Shown: piece by piece, positions 9,233-17,431 of the stretch
How positions within the stretch are numbered: position 1 is the stretch's first letter
Layout of the letters: the number at the start of each line of letters is the position of its first letter
DNA from: JAZDOK01 sp043798715
Lineage (GTDB): Bacteria; Vulcanimicrobiota; JAZDOK01
Length of the DNA stretch: 62,075 nt
Assembly: GCA_043798715.1 (NCBI GenBank)
Contig: JAZDOK010000018.1
Span: 1 to 62,075, forward strand
Reading direction: 5' to 3'
Position numbers and translations under genes: made by a program
The notes under the pieces: generated by a model
Told to the model about the DNA's origin: nothing
What the model saw: the letters and a program-made list of their open reading frames with translations, nothing else
The model's database searches: none

Positions 9233-10078
9233 ATGAAGATTGTTGACCGGAAGAAAATATTTATAGTTTCTGCGCTGATTCTGCTGGCTTTGGCCTTAAT
9301 CCCGGTTGTCCTCTCCTGGACGGGGAGGGTCAAAAAATACGCCCCAGCGGCGGAGACGGACAGTATGCCCAAAACCATCATCAATGAAAAGGATGGCTCG
9401 GAGCTTATCCTGATTCCGGCAGGTGAATTTACGATGGGGAGCCCCGATGGAACAGGAGAAAACGATGAACATCCTCAGCACAAGGTCTATCTGGATGCCT
9501 ACTACATCGGGAAATACGAAGTTACCAACGAACAGTTTGCCAGATTCGTAAATGAAACCGGGTACCAGCCTGAAGGCGCCTGGAAGCTTTCCTACAATTC
9601 CAGTACGACGGATCACCCGGTGGGCCCTGTGAGCTGGGCGGACGCCGTGGCCTACTGCAATTGGGCGGCATTGCGGCTTCCGACAGAAGCGGAGTGGGAG
9701 AAGGCGGCCCGCGGCCAGGATGGGAGAACGTATCCCTGGGGGAATAAATGGGATGCCAGCCGGTGTAATAATTCCGTAATCAGGGCGTCAAGCGGGAAAA
9801 AGCCGGTGGGCTCCTTCCCCTCCGGGGCTTCTCCCTACGGTTGTCTTGACATGGCGGGGAACGTGTGGGAGTGGTGTCACGATTGGTATAGTGACACCTA
9901 TTATTCTTCGTCACCTTCGAAAAATCCCCGGGGTCCCGGGAGCGAGGAATTACGCATCCTGCGCGGCGGCTCCTGGTACCTGGACAAACCCAGCTACTAT
10001 CGCACCGCCAACCGCTACCGGCACGTTCCTGAAGACGGGAACATCAACAACGGGATCCGGCCAGTGCGTTCCCGCTGA
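9233..10078 (+). CDS. Exported SUMF (FGE-sulfatase fold) domain protein
   Basis: 281 residues. An N-terminal hydrophobic helix (about 9-28) acts as signal anchor, followed by a full SUMF1/EgtB/PvdO-type domain from about residue 45. Landmarks: IPAGEFTMGSP, YYIGKYEVTNEQFARFV, HPVGPVSWADAVAYCNW, LRLPTEAEWEKAARG, YPWGNKWD, YGCLDMAGNVWEWC, LRGGSW. The catalytic cysteines of true formylglycine-generating enzymes, expected just after RGGSW, are absent (WYLDKPSYYRT), so sulfatase activation is unlikely. Related genes sit at 50204 and 53270. A TATAAT at 9206-9211 is a plausible -10 box; the RBS is weak (GGAG about 11 nt upstream). It converges with the histidine kinase gene 4 nt away. Confidence 0.88.
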   Translation: MKIVDRKKIFIVSALILLALALIPVVLSWTGRVKKYAPAAETDSMPKTIINEKDGSELILIPAGEFTMGSPDGTGENDEHPQHKVYLDAYYIGKYEVTNEQFARFVNETGYQPEGAWKLSYNSSTTDHPVGPVSWADAVAYCNWAALRLPTEAEWEKAARGQDGRTYPWGNKWDASRCNNSVIRASSGKKPVGSFPSGASPYGCLDMAGNVWEWCHDWYSDTYYSSSPSKNPRGPGSEELRILRGGSWYLDKPSYYRTANRYRHVPEDGNINNGIRPVRSR

Positions 10079-10082
10079 CTCT

Positions 10083-12005
10083 TCACGCCTTGCAGCTGAG
10101 CGGCAGCTCCAGGAAAAATGTGCTTCCCTTCCCCTTGACGCTCTCCGCCCAAATTCGCCCGCCGTGCAGATCCACCATGTGCCTGGCCAGGTAGAGACCC
10201 AGGCCGGTCCCGGAAATATTCTTTATGTCGTCGCGTTCAATCCGTTCATACCGTCCAAAAAGCTTTCCAGCCTGTTCGGAATCCATCCCCACTCCCTGGT
10301 CCGCCACGGAAACCAGCATCCTTCCATCAGAGGAGCTGACACTCAAGCGAATCTCCCCGCCTTCCGGAGAATACTTGATCGCGTTGGTCACCAGGTTGGA
10401 GATGACCTGCACAATCTTGTCATGATCCACATTCAGAGAGGGCAATGCTTCGGGGATATCCAGTTCGAAATGGTGCTCCGGGGTAAAGTACTTGTAGTTC
10501 TTCAGCATCCTGGCAATCGATCTCAAAACTTCGCCCATGTCCGTCTCTCTGCGGGCCAGTTGCAGAGGGCAGCCGGCCTCAATCCGCGAACTGTCCAGAA
10601 ACTCGTTGATCAGCACCAAAAGACGATCCGCTTCCGACTCGATGGTATCATAAATTTCCAGTTTTTCTTCCTGTCCCAGAAAACCTTCGGTGTCGCCGAA
10701 CAGGGTAGCCGCCATGCCTTTTACGACCGTGAGGGGACTGCGCAGCTCGTGGGAGACATAGGCGATGAACTCTGACTTCATCTGGCTGGCCTTTTCAGAA
10801 GCGAGGCGCTCTTTTTCCTTTTCATGCAGTTCCTCCTGCAATGCCAGCCGCTCCTCCGTAGAATCCTTCAATTCCTTGATTTTCTGCGCGATGGCTTCGC
10901 CCATGACATTGAAGGCCTTCGAAAGTTTCTTTATCTCCCTGGAACCCCTGGCCTCATCCAGCCTGACCGCAAAATGTCCTTCGGCATATCTCTGGGTCTG
11001 CTCCACCAATTTAGAGACGGGGGAAAGCGCCGAGGAAGTGACCCAGAGTATGACGAGAACCAGAAGTGCCACGATTATTATGGAGACAGCCTCAACGGAG
11101 TAACGCAGGCGGGTCAGGGGACGCAGCACCTCATCCCGAGGAAAAATCATGGCCAGCATCCAGCCGTTGGACTTGATCGGCATGGTGACGATCCAGGACT
11201 CCCTTGAACGGAAAGGATCATACATTTCCATGGAACCGGGTTTGCCCGACTTCAGAAGGGTGATGACCCTGTTCAGATCGGCACTGGCCGCCTTCCCCTC
11301 CTGGTCCCAAAGCGACTCCTTTATGAAAAGCACCCTTTTCACGGGATGAGCTATGAAATAACCTTTTTTGCTAACCACAAAGGCATAGCCGTTCGTTCCA
11401 ACATTCAGAGACTTGACGCGGCGGACCAGGTTGTCGAGAGTGATATCTACGGTCGCAATTCCGATGGGCCGGCCGTTCCGTACGATGGGAGCCGAGTAGG
11501 TGGTCATCAAGGTATTGCCCCCGCCCTCATCATAATAGGGCTCTCCCCAGCTTCCCTTACCTTCTTTAAGCGGTATCCTGAACCAGTCCCATTTGGTGTA
11601 ATCATAGGAACCGCCGGCCAGTGAGCGGCCCTCAATTCCTTTCGGACCCCGGTAAAAATATGGGGAATACCGCCCCAACGGCGAAGAAGCGGGAATCAAT
11701 GCGATGGCCGAGCCATAGACGTTTGGATTATACAGGACATTGTCCCTGACTAATTTTTTTATGAAGGCATCTTCCAATCCGGATGCCGTACCTATCGCCA
11801 GGGCCATTCCTTCGGCGACTTTTTTTGAGGTTTCGGTCAGGACATTGAACTCATCTGCATATGAACTTCCGCGCGAGAAGGCCTCCTCCCCTATCTTATG
11901 AATAAGGATATCCTCGCTCACTCTGAAAGAGAAGAAAATCAGGAGAAAGAAAAAAAACAGGGTCGTGGGAACTAAAGTCAACAGTAGTCTGCTTTTTATA
12001 CTCAT
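10083..12005 (-). CDS. Membrane sensor histidine kinase (Cache-HAMP-HisKA-HATPase)
   Basis: 640-residue sensor kinase. TM1 (about 7-28) precedes a periplasmic double-Cache-type sensing domain containing YDYTKWDWFRIPLKEGKGSWGEP and GTNGYAFVVSKKGYFIAHP, typical of small-ligand sensors. TM2 is near residue 300, with HAMP from LSPVSKLVEQTQRYAEG and a short coiled coil. HisKA has the phospho-acceptor His in FIAYVSHELRSPLT. The ATPase has N box ISNLVTNAIKYSPEGG, G1 DQGVGM and G2 GTGLGL. No response regulator gene is adjacent, so this is an orphan kinase. It follows the tyrA-like gene by 97 nt on the same strand. The ligand is unknown. Confidence 0.93.
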   Translation of the reverse strand: MSIKSRLLLTLVPTTLFFFFLLIFFSFRVSEDILIHKIGEEAFSRGSSYADEFNVLTETSKKVAEGMALAIGTASGLEDAFIKKLVRDNVLYNPNVYGSAIALIPASSPLGRYSPYFYRGPKGIEGRSLAGGSYDYTKWDWFRIPLKEGKGSWGEPYYDEGGGNTLMTTYSAPIVRNGRPIGIATVDITLDNLVRRVKSLNVGTNGYAFVVSKKGYFIAHPVKRVLFIKESLWDQEGKAASADLNRVITLLKSGKPGSMEMYDPFRSRESWIVTMPIKSNGWMLAMIFPRDEVLRPLTRLRYSVEAVSIIIVALLVLVILWVTSSALSPVSKLVEQTQRYAEGHFAVRLDEARGSREIKKLSKAFNVMGEAIAQKIKELKDSTEERLALQEELHEKEKERLASEKASQMKSEFIAYVSHELRSPLTVVKGMAATLFGDTEGFLGQEEKLEIYDTIESEADRLLVLINEFLDSSRIEAGCPLQLARRETDMGEVLRSIARMLKNYKYFTPEHHFELDIPEALPSLNVDHDKIVQVISNLVTNAIKYSPEGGEIRLSVSSSDGRMLVSVADQGVGMDSEQAGKLFGRYERIERDDIKNISGTGLGLYLARHMVDLHGGRIWAESVKGKGSTFFLELPLSCKA

Positions 12006-12102
12006 TCTTTTTTATTCGATAAACGCCGTACGGATATCCTCCCTGGCTCCGGAGTCATTCAGAAACTGACGCACTTTGTGCCGCGTTTCGAAATGCGGGC
12101 CT

Positions 12103-12888
12103 TCACTCGATGTTTTTCCGCAATCCCTCGAAAAAATTTGCGGCATCGGAGTGGTTTTTTTCGCGGATGATCCCCTGGAGGACTTCCAGACGCGAGGCAA
12201 TCTTTTCCAGATGAGGCTGGGAATGCGGATTAAAGAGGATTTCCGCCAGGAGGTGGTTGTCCTCGGAGAGGAGACCTTTTGCAATATCGCGATGTTTTGA
12301 AAAGGTGGTCCCGGGAACGGCCTTGTCGCTCATGCAGGCGGCGAAGACCAGCGTAGAGGCGAAGGGAATGGTGAGGGAGTAGGCCATCATCTGGTCGTGC
12401 TCCCAGAAGGAGTATTCAAAAATTTTGACTCCCAGGCTCCGGAAAAATTTTCTGAAAAACCCGGCACCTTCCGGATCGGACTCCCTGATGATGACGGCGT
12501 TTTCCTTTTTGAGCCTTCTCAAGTCCCCGAAGGTGGGGCCGAACATGGGGTGCACCGAGACGAAACGATGCGGGGACTTCGCGTAGAAGACAGGTATGCC
12601 GCCCTTGATTGAGGCGATATCGGCCAGAATGCAGGACGGTGGAATATATGGGTGGACCTCGATAAAGGCGTCAATGGTTCGCTCCAGGTTTACGGCGTTT
12701 ATCAGGAGATCCGGCTGAAAAGCGGAGAGGTCTTCCAGGCCCGGTAAAAACCGGATTTCCCCGGACTCCCCGTGTGAACGGACGCACTTCTCCCTGTCTG
12801 TTTCATAGACCCCGACGGGATGTTCGCGGCATAAATTGGCGGCCAGCCAGCTTCCCATCTTTCCATATCCCAGAATTGCTGTTTTCAA
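12103..12888 (-). CDS. Prephenate dehydrogenase-like protein (TyrA family)
   Basis: 261 residues. NAD(P)-binding Rossmann fold at the N-terminus (AILGYGKMGSWLA), then DIASIKGGIPVFYAKSPHRFVSVHPMFGPTFG, the prephenate dehydrogenase signature with the catalytic-site HPMFGP. TyrA converts prephenate to 4-hydroxyphenylpyruvate in tyrosine synthesis. No other aromatic pathway gene is nearby, so the substrate is inferred. The stop at 12103 may be premature: the next frame over continues for a further ~30 well-behaved codons to a TAA at 12012-12014, 6 nt before the kinase start. A one-base change in the run of five A just before the stop would join them. Confidence 0.85.
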   Translation of the reverse strand: MKTAILGYGKMGSWLAANLCREHPVGVYETDREKCVRSHGESGEIRFLPGLEDLSAFQPDLLINAVNLERTIDAFIEVHPYIPPSCILADIASIKGGIPVFYAKSPHRFVSVHPMFGPTFGDLRRLKKENAVIIRESDPEGAGFFRKFFRSLGVKIFEYSFWEHDQMMAYSLTIPFASTLVFAACMSDKAVPGTTFSKHRDIAKGLLSEDNHLLAEILFNPHSQPHLEKIASRLEVLQGIIREKNHSDAANFFEGLRKNIE

Positions 12889-12945
12889 GTTTCCATCTCC
12901 AGAGCCGATTCCCCTTGCGGTCAGCTTATTGACGAATCCCGCGCC

Positions 12946-14766
12946 TTAACGCCTTAATTTTGCCTGCATTTCAGGGCTCAATTGCTTTAAAAGTGTTGCA
13001 TTATACGAACAAGCAGGCATCGGCTTTATAGTCGGATCGAAAATATCGGGATCTATCGTCGGATCTGCCGTCTTAAAATTCGGATTCAGATTATTTCCGA
13101 CTATCTGCTGCGTCGCAACGGCATAAAAACGCGATTTCTCAGCAGGCGTTCCGTCTTTGACTGCCGGGTCTACGTCGGTCGTGACGATTGAAATTGTAAA
13201 ATCGCTGTTGAGGTAGATCTCAAAAGTGCGGAACTGCTGAGGAAAATCCCGAAGCGATGAAGTTTCGACCTCCCAGAATCCTTTTTCAGGCGCATTGACC
13301 GGATCAGGGGAAATAAATGCTTTAACGGTATTTAAATGACGATGTCCCGAGAGCCACATGAGCAAATTCGGATGGCTGTGAAGTTCAGCGATCAGATTCG
13401 GCAGAGTTACGGCATTTTGAGGATCGAGCCACCAACCCATTTCGGACTTGGACGCAGTTACTTCGACGCCTATCGGTACGTGCGCGGCGATTATCATGAG
13501 CTGACCGGCGGCATCGCCGGCCGCAAGTTCCCCTTTAAGCCAGGCCCAGCGTGCCTGGTCGAGAAAGCCATGCCCATGGATGTCGGGAGAGCCATCGTCA
13601 TCCCTTTGGGTATCGTCGAGCACGATAACCTTGAGCGGTATCTTTGACTTCGGCACAAAGCTGTAACAGGCAAAACCTTTTTCCTGGTTGGGATCGACCA
13701 GGTTTAAACCGTGACCGACCGGCATTGAAGATGTATTAAAAAACTCGCTTATCCACTCCGTTCTCAAAAGTGAACGGCGGTTCGGATCGGCTGCAACCTT
13801 TGGAGGGATTGCGAAGCTTGCGACAGGTCCGGCATGTATAATGTCACCGTCGGGAGTCGAGCCGTCTATCACGCCCATATAATATTCAGGGTTGTTTTTA
13901 CTTCCGGGATTTATGAGGACCTTATACATGACATCTTCCATAGCGATGACCGTATCGCTGATGCAGGACTGTCGCAGGAAATCGTTCACAGGCAATGAAC
14001 CAATCCAGAAATGATCATGGTTGCCCATAGTCTGATACCAGGGGATCGTCTTGTCAAGCCCCGCCGCCTTGTAAGGCTTCTGATAATCGATGGAGTCGGC
14101 TCCGAGATGAGCGCCGGAGCTTGGGGTGATGACCTTGCCGTCAAGGACATCAATATACCATCTCAATTCGTTGTACTGGGTGCTGTTGCAGGTATCGCCT
14201 AAAGAGAGGCCGAAATCGATTGGATTTTTTTTATGAAGGGCGTTAACCGTCTGGACGGCGGCGTCTAGAACATGAGTCGTATACATCATGACCGGTGAAT
14301 ATACCGAAGTTTCAAATGACCATGGCGCTTTGCCTACCGACGGATAAAACAATTGTTGAAGATAAATCAACTGAGAAGGCGATTCCTTGTCGGTGATATG
14401 GATGTCGCTCATGGTGAAGAAATTCAAAAGTTTTGTTTTTTTAGCGGCTGACGCGCAGTCATAACCGGCCGGCATGATATCGTTCCGCGGGTCGGAAGTA
14501 AGAGGTCCGCCAAACGTCCATTTGCCATAGCCATATTGCTTGTATTTCGAAATCTGCTTAAGATCCTGAGGAATAATCTTCCCCGAAAATGTTGTGACGG
14601 GTACGACCGTCCGGACGGTTGTCTTAACAACAGTGGAATCAATCGGATACCCATGGACACTGCATCGCTGACTGGCGTCGCTTTTTGAGTATCCCGCTGA
14701 AGAGAAAATCAGCATGCCCACCCAAAAGACCAGGCAGAACCTTTTGAATTCATTAGACGATTTCAT
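12946..14766 (-). CDS. Exported metallophosphoesterase (TIGR03768-like)
   Basis: 606 residues with a signal peptide (MKSSNEFKRFCLV... cleaved near AGYSKSDA). The calcineurin-like two-metal site is complete: FTMSDIHIT (D-x-H), LSLGDTCNS (GD), TMGNHDHFW (GNHD), IAAHVPIG (H) and WLSGHRHLN (GHxH). Length and motif spacing fit the large exported metallophosphoesterases named TIGR03768; that name is from memory. The substrate is an unknown phosphoester. It is the last gene of a minus-strand block with three other exported hydrolases. Its first 20 codons are about 80 percent identical at DNA level to those of the gene at 15936-17408. Base composition looks more AT-rich than the neighbouring core genes. 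Confidence 0.88.
   Translation of the reverse strand: MKSSNEFKRFCLVFWVGMLIFSSAGYSKSDASQRCSVHGYPIDSTVVKTTVRTVVPVTTFSGKIIPQDLKQISKYKQYGYGKWTFGGPLTSDPRNDIMPAGYDCASAAKKTKLLNFFTMSDIHITDKESPSQLIYLQQLFYPSVGKAPWSFETSVYSPVMMYTTHVLDAAVQTVNALHKKNPIDFGLSLGDTCNSTQYNELRWYIDVLDGKVITPSSGAHLGADSIDYQKPYKAAGLDKTIPWYQTMGNHDHFWIGSLPVNDFLRQSCISDTVIAMEDVMYKVLINPGSKNNPEYYMGVIDGSTPDGDIIHAGPVASFAIPPKVAADPNRRSLLRTEWISEFFNTSSMPVGHGLNLVDPNQEKGFACYSFVPKSKIPLKVIVLDDTQRDDDGSPDIHGHGFLDQARWAWLKGELAAGDAAGQLMIIAAHVPIGVEVTASKSEMGWWLDPQNAVTLPNLIAELHSHPNLLMWLSGHRHLNTVKAFISPDPVNAPEKGFWEVETSSLRDFPQQFRTFEIYLNSDFTISIVTTDVDPAVKDGTPAEKSRFYAVATQQIVGNNLNPNFKTADPTIDPDIFDPTIKPMPACSYNATLLKQLSPEMQAKLRR
14707..14766 (-). repeat. 60-bp gene-start repeat, copy A
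   Basis: The first 20 codons of the metallophosphoesterase gene. By hand alignment about 50 of 60 positions match 17349-17408, the first 20 codons of the histidine-phosphatase lipoprotein gene, with no gaps. Both encode MK-x-S-x-x-FKRFCLV-x-x-x-GMLI; the mature proteins are unrelated. Confidence 0.85.
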
Positions 14767-14871
14767 AAAACCCCTCCTCCGTTTTTGAATACTAAATAAA
14801 ATTTTCCTTTTACGGACAATATTTTCCTGCTTTTCGGTTGGTAAAGTAGAAGTGATTTTGTATCTATAAAG

Positions 14872-15894
14872 CTATTCATTCCCTGAGAACTTGTCTGCTC
14901 TGTTTTGAGCATTCGCTCGAAGATTGAAGTAGTAAAAAGGATAATCAAAGGTATGGAAAACTCCTCTGGGGAATGCGATCGGATGCTGAGGGGTTGGTCC
15001 CGGAGAGTATTTATTTACATCGGCGGTACTGCAAACCAGCACACCTTTCGTTTTGTCAATTTGAGCATCGGCGTACTGCGGTACTTTCGTAAAGACTCCT
15101 GATGCATCCGGCATGAATGATCCCAGGCCTTCAGAAACAGGAGCGAGCGTTTCCTCTCTGGTCCAGGTAATTGGATTAATGACAAGGGCGCCATCCAATA
15201 CGACCGGGTTGCCCCCTTTAACAACATCCGGAGATTCAGTGTTGTAGGAGATGATGACTCCCGTATCATCGGGACCTTCAGCAAATTTTAAGTGCGGACA
15301 TTCAGCCAGGTAATCATCTGTGACTGAATATCCGATCACGTATGCGGCAATCATTCTCGCATACACGCTTGGATTTTCTTTCATGTAGCCGGACAATAAA
15401 AAGAGCAATACATTCGATCCCTGTGAATGTCCGGCTAAAATAAAAGAACGCCCGTTGTTGTAGTGCTTGATATAGTAGTCAAAGGCCGCGACGGCATCCA
15501 AAGTCGGGATCCCTCCAACAACAATATCTCTTTGTTCCTGGGGCAGAGATAAGGTATAGGCGGCATCTGCCTGCCTGTAGTATGGTGCAAAAATATTTCC
15601 GACGGTTTCAAAAGCAGTCGCTTGTCTTCCAAATGCCGCAATTGAGCCTTTCAACATGGAAGCATTATCGATTTCGCAAATGTTCGGATCGGTTGGGTTA
15701 ATTTTTTGATATGAAGTCGGATAAAGGTAGAAAACATCTATATTCTTGACCGCAGCAGGTAAAGACAACCAATGCGCAGCCAGTGAATAATCAGTAACTC
15801 GTGGCGCAGAATTTGCACTAACATGTCCGCATGCTGCAAGAGTAAAACTCACCAAAAGTGTAATAAATAATAATAGACTGTTTTTTGCGCTCAT
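14872..15894 (-). CDS. DUF3089 lipoprotein, alpha/beta-hydrolase fold
   Basis: 340 residues with a lipoprotein signal (FTLAACGHV, lipid Cys about residue 22). DUF3089 landmarks: VDVFYLYPTSY-type strand (here NIDVFYLYPTSYQ), YRQADAAYTL, and the nucleophile elbow AGHSQGS near residue 160. This is an alpha/beta-hydrolase-like fold, so an esterase or lipase activity at the envelope is plausible but undetermined. It is part of the four-gene exported-hydrolase block (12946-20362), 105 nt upstream of the metallophosphoesterase. The gene looks more AT-rich than cysS or pckG in the same window, which fits acquisition by transfer; this was judged by eye, not calculated. Confidence 0.85.
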   Translation of the reverse strand: MSAKNSLLLFITLLVSFTLAACGHVSANSAPRVTDYSLAAHWLSLPAAVKNIDVFYLYPTSYQKINPTDPNICEIDNASMLKGSIAAFGRQATAFETVGNIFAPYYRQADAAYTLSLPQEQRDIVVGGIPTLDAVAAFDYYIKHYNNGRSFILAGHSQGSNVLLFLLSGYMKENPSVYARMIAAYVIGYSVTDDYLAECPHLKFAEGPDDTGVIISYNTESPDVVKGGNPVVLDGALVINPITWTREETLAPVSEGLGSFMPDASGVFTKVPQYADAQIDKTKGVLVCSTADVNKYSPGPTPQHPIAFPRGVFHTFDYPFYYFNLRANAQNRADKFSGNE

Positions 15895-15935
15895 TTCTTA
15901 TTCTCCTTTAAAATATGACGTCCCATTAATTTGGG

Positions 15936-17408
15936 TCAGAATCGAGGAGCCGTTGCCGGCAGCTTCGAGGAATCAATGCCTTCGCACAGCGCGTTGTTCA
16001 CCGTCAGGTTGCCCCTGGCGTCAAGCGTCACGGTCCAGATGGTGTCGTAGTCGGCATGCGGCCAGGATAACGCTGGGAGTGGGTCGCTGCCGCCATAACT
16101 CTTAAGGAGATAAGTTATCAGCGGTGGAAAGTGTGAGTGCTCCCACGCCAGCAGTATGGTTTGATTGGAGAGATTGCCGCCGATGAAGAAAAAGTCACTG
16201 GTGGCCTTGGCTACCGCCGGATCGGTCGCATTCCCTATATTGAACTTTGCAACCAGATAATAGGGCAAATTATTGGCGATTGCATAGGGCAGGACCGTTA
16301 ATGAGGGCCTGACATAGGAAAAACTTTTACCACTAACAGTGAACGACTGTGCGGGGTCGATGGAATAAACCTGGGTGGGACTGCTTTGGCCCCGGAGAGC
16401 GCTGGGCAGAAAGTCGGGAAGGGACAGCGCGCGCCATTGCCCAGCACCCACAAAGTTGCCGTCTTCAAAACTGCTCGTCGGATGCGCCTCTGCGTGCCGG
16501 ATCAGGTAAACCGTTTCGTTGGTGTTGGTTCCCGGCGGAATTACGACGCCGTTAACCCCTCCGGTCCGTGTGCAGCTGAAATAGTTCTGCTGCGTGCATG
16601 AAACGCTTGCCACCGGCGAGGGCAGCACAGGGTAGGTGGCAGGCGGGCTCAGTTTGCTGTCAAAGGTAAGCAGGCCGGCGTCTCCCGATGGCGCGATGGT
16701 GATCACATAGACAAAGTTTGGACCCATATAGGTCGTGGGAAGATTCAGGTTATATCCCTTGGTCGTTTTGATATTTGCCAGCAAAGCGCTGGTAGTCTCC
16801 CATGGCGCCGAGAAGACATAAAAGCCAGGGACGTTTGCCTGGATAATGCCTGTCACCAGGGCAACATTGTTGCCGCTCGCGTCGTTGAAAACCAGCCCCT
16901 GGGCACCAGGGATGTAAGGATTCGGCGCAATAACTCCGCTGGGCACGTCCCCCGGCCCCCCATACGCTGCATAGAGTGGGTAGCTGTTGGCAGTCGCACC
17001 TTGTATAGTGATTTGGTTGAGAAGGGCGAACTGCTGAATGAACCCGATTGCCGCCATGTCAGGGTAATTGTTTGCGGTTTGCAAGTGGGTCATCGGTTCG
17101 AGCACGTGAATGCCGGTTACGTTGTTTGTCCCCAGTAAATGCTGTTTCAGGTATGTGCCCATGAGGAGAGAGCGCTGTAAACCCTGATTGCTAAGATTTG
17201 CCGTGGTTGTATTGATGTCGCCGAGCGGGTCGTAAGCCAAATCCGGGCTTACCACGAAGATCAGATTAAGGTTTCCGGCACTCAGCGGAGCGGGAGTTGT
17301 TGGCGCATTGTTACCGGAAGAGCCTCCTCCACAGGCCGCTAAAGATAAAATCAGCATGCCCGCCAAACAGACTAAACAGAACCTTTTGAATGCATAAGAT
17401 GGTTTCAT
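15936..17408 (-). CDS. Lipoprotein with two histidine-phosphatase-like domains, first one degenerate
   Basis: 490 residues; lipobox LSLAACGGGSSG with lipid Cys near residue 26. The C-terminal half has a histidine phosphatase RHA motif (VYLIRHAEAHP) and a second His in ILLAWEHSHFPPLI, the usual catalytic pair of the branch that includes phosphoglycerate mutase-like phosphatases. The N-terminal half repeats the same layout (LIFVVSPDLAYDP, NLSNQGLQRSLLMGTYL, FVFSAPWETTSALLANI-type element), but the RH pair is replaced by VS and the second His by Thr. This indicates an internal duplication with an inactive first copy. It lies 41 nt upstream of the DUF3089 gene on the same strand. The substrate is unknown. 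Confidence 0.75.
   Translation of the reverse strand: MKPSYAFKRFCLVCLAGMLILSLAACGGGSSGNNAPTTPAPLSAGNLNLIFVVSPDLAYDPLGDINTTTANLSNQGLQRSLLMGTYLKQHLLGTNNVTGIHVLEPMTHLQTANNYPDMAAIGFIQQFALLNQITIQGATANSYPLYAAYGGPGDVPSGVIAPNPYIPGAQGLVFNDASGNNVALVTGIIQANVPGFYVFSAPWETTSALLANIKTTKGYNLNLPTTYMGPNFVYVITIAPSGDAGLLTFDSKLSPPATYPVLPSPVASVSCTQQNYFSCTRTGGVNGVVIPPGTNTNETVYLIRHAEAHPTSSFEDGNFVGAGQWRALSLPDFLPSALRGQSSPTQVYSIDPAQSFTVSGKSFSYVRPSLTVLPYAIANNLPYYLVAKFNIGNATDPAVAKATSDFFFIGGNLSNQTILLAWEHSHFPPLITYLLKSYGGSDPLPALSWPHADYDTIWTVTLDARGNLTVNNALCEGIDSSKLPATAPRF
17349..17408 (-). repeat. 60-bp gene-start repeat, copy B
   Basis: The first 20 codons of the histidine-phosphatase lipoprotein gene, matching copy A at 14707-14766 at about 50 of 60 positions. 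The flanks after the start codon also share CTCCT-type RBS sequence in the same place. Confidence 0.85.
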
Positions 17409-17431
17409 AAAAATTCTCCTTAATTCTATAA

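Noticed and set aside
9233..10078. Annotation as a true formylglycine-generating enzyme
   Set aside because: The active-site Cys pair is absent in this and the other two SUMF proteins, and no sulfatase is nearby.
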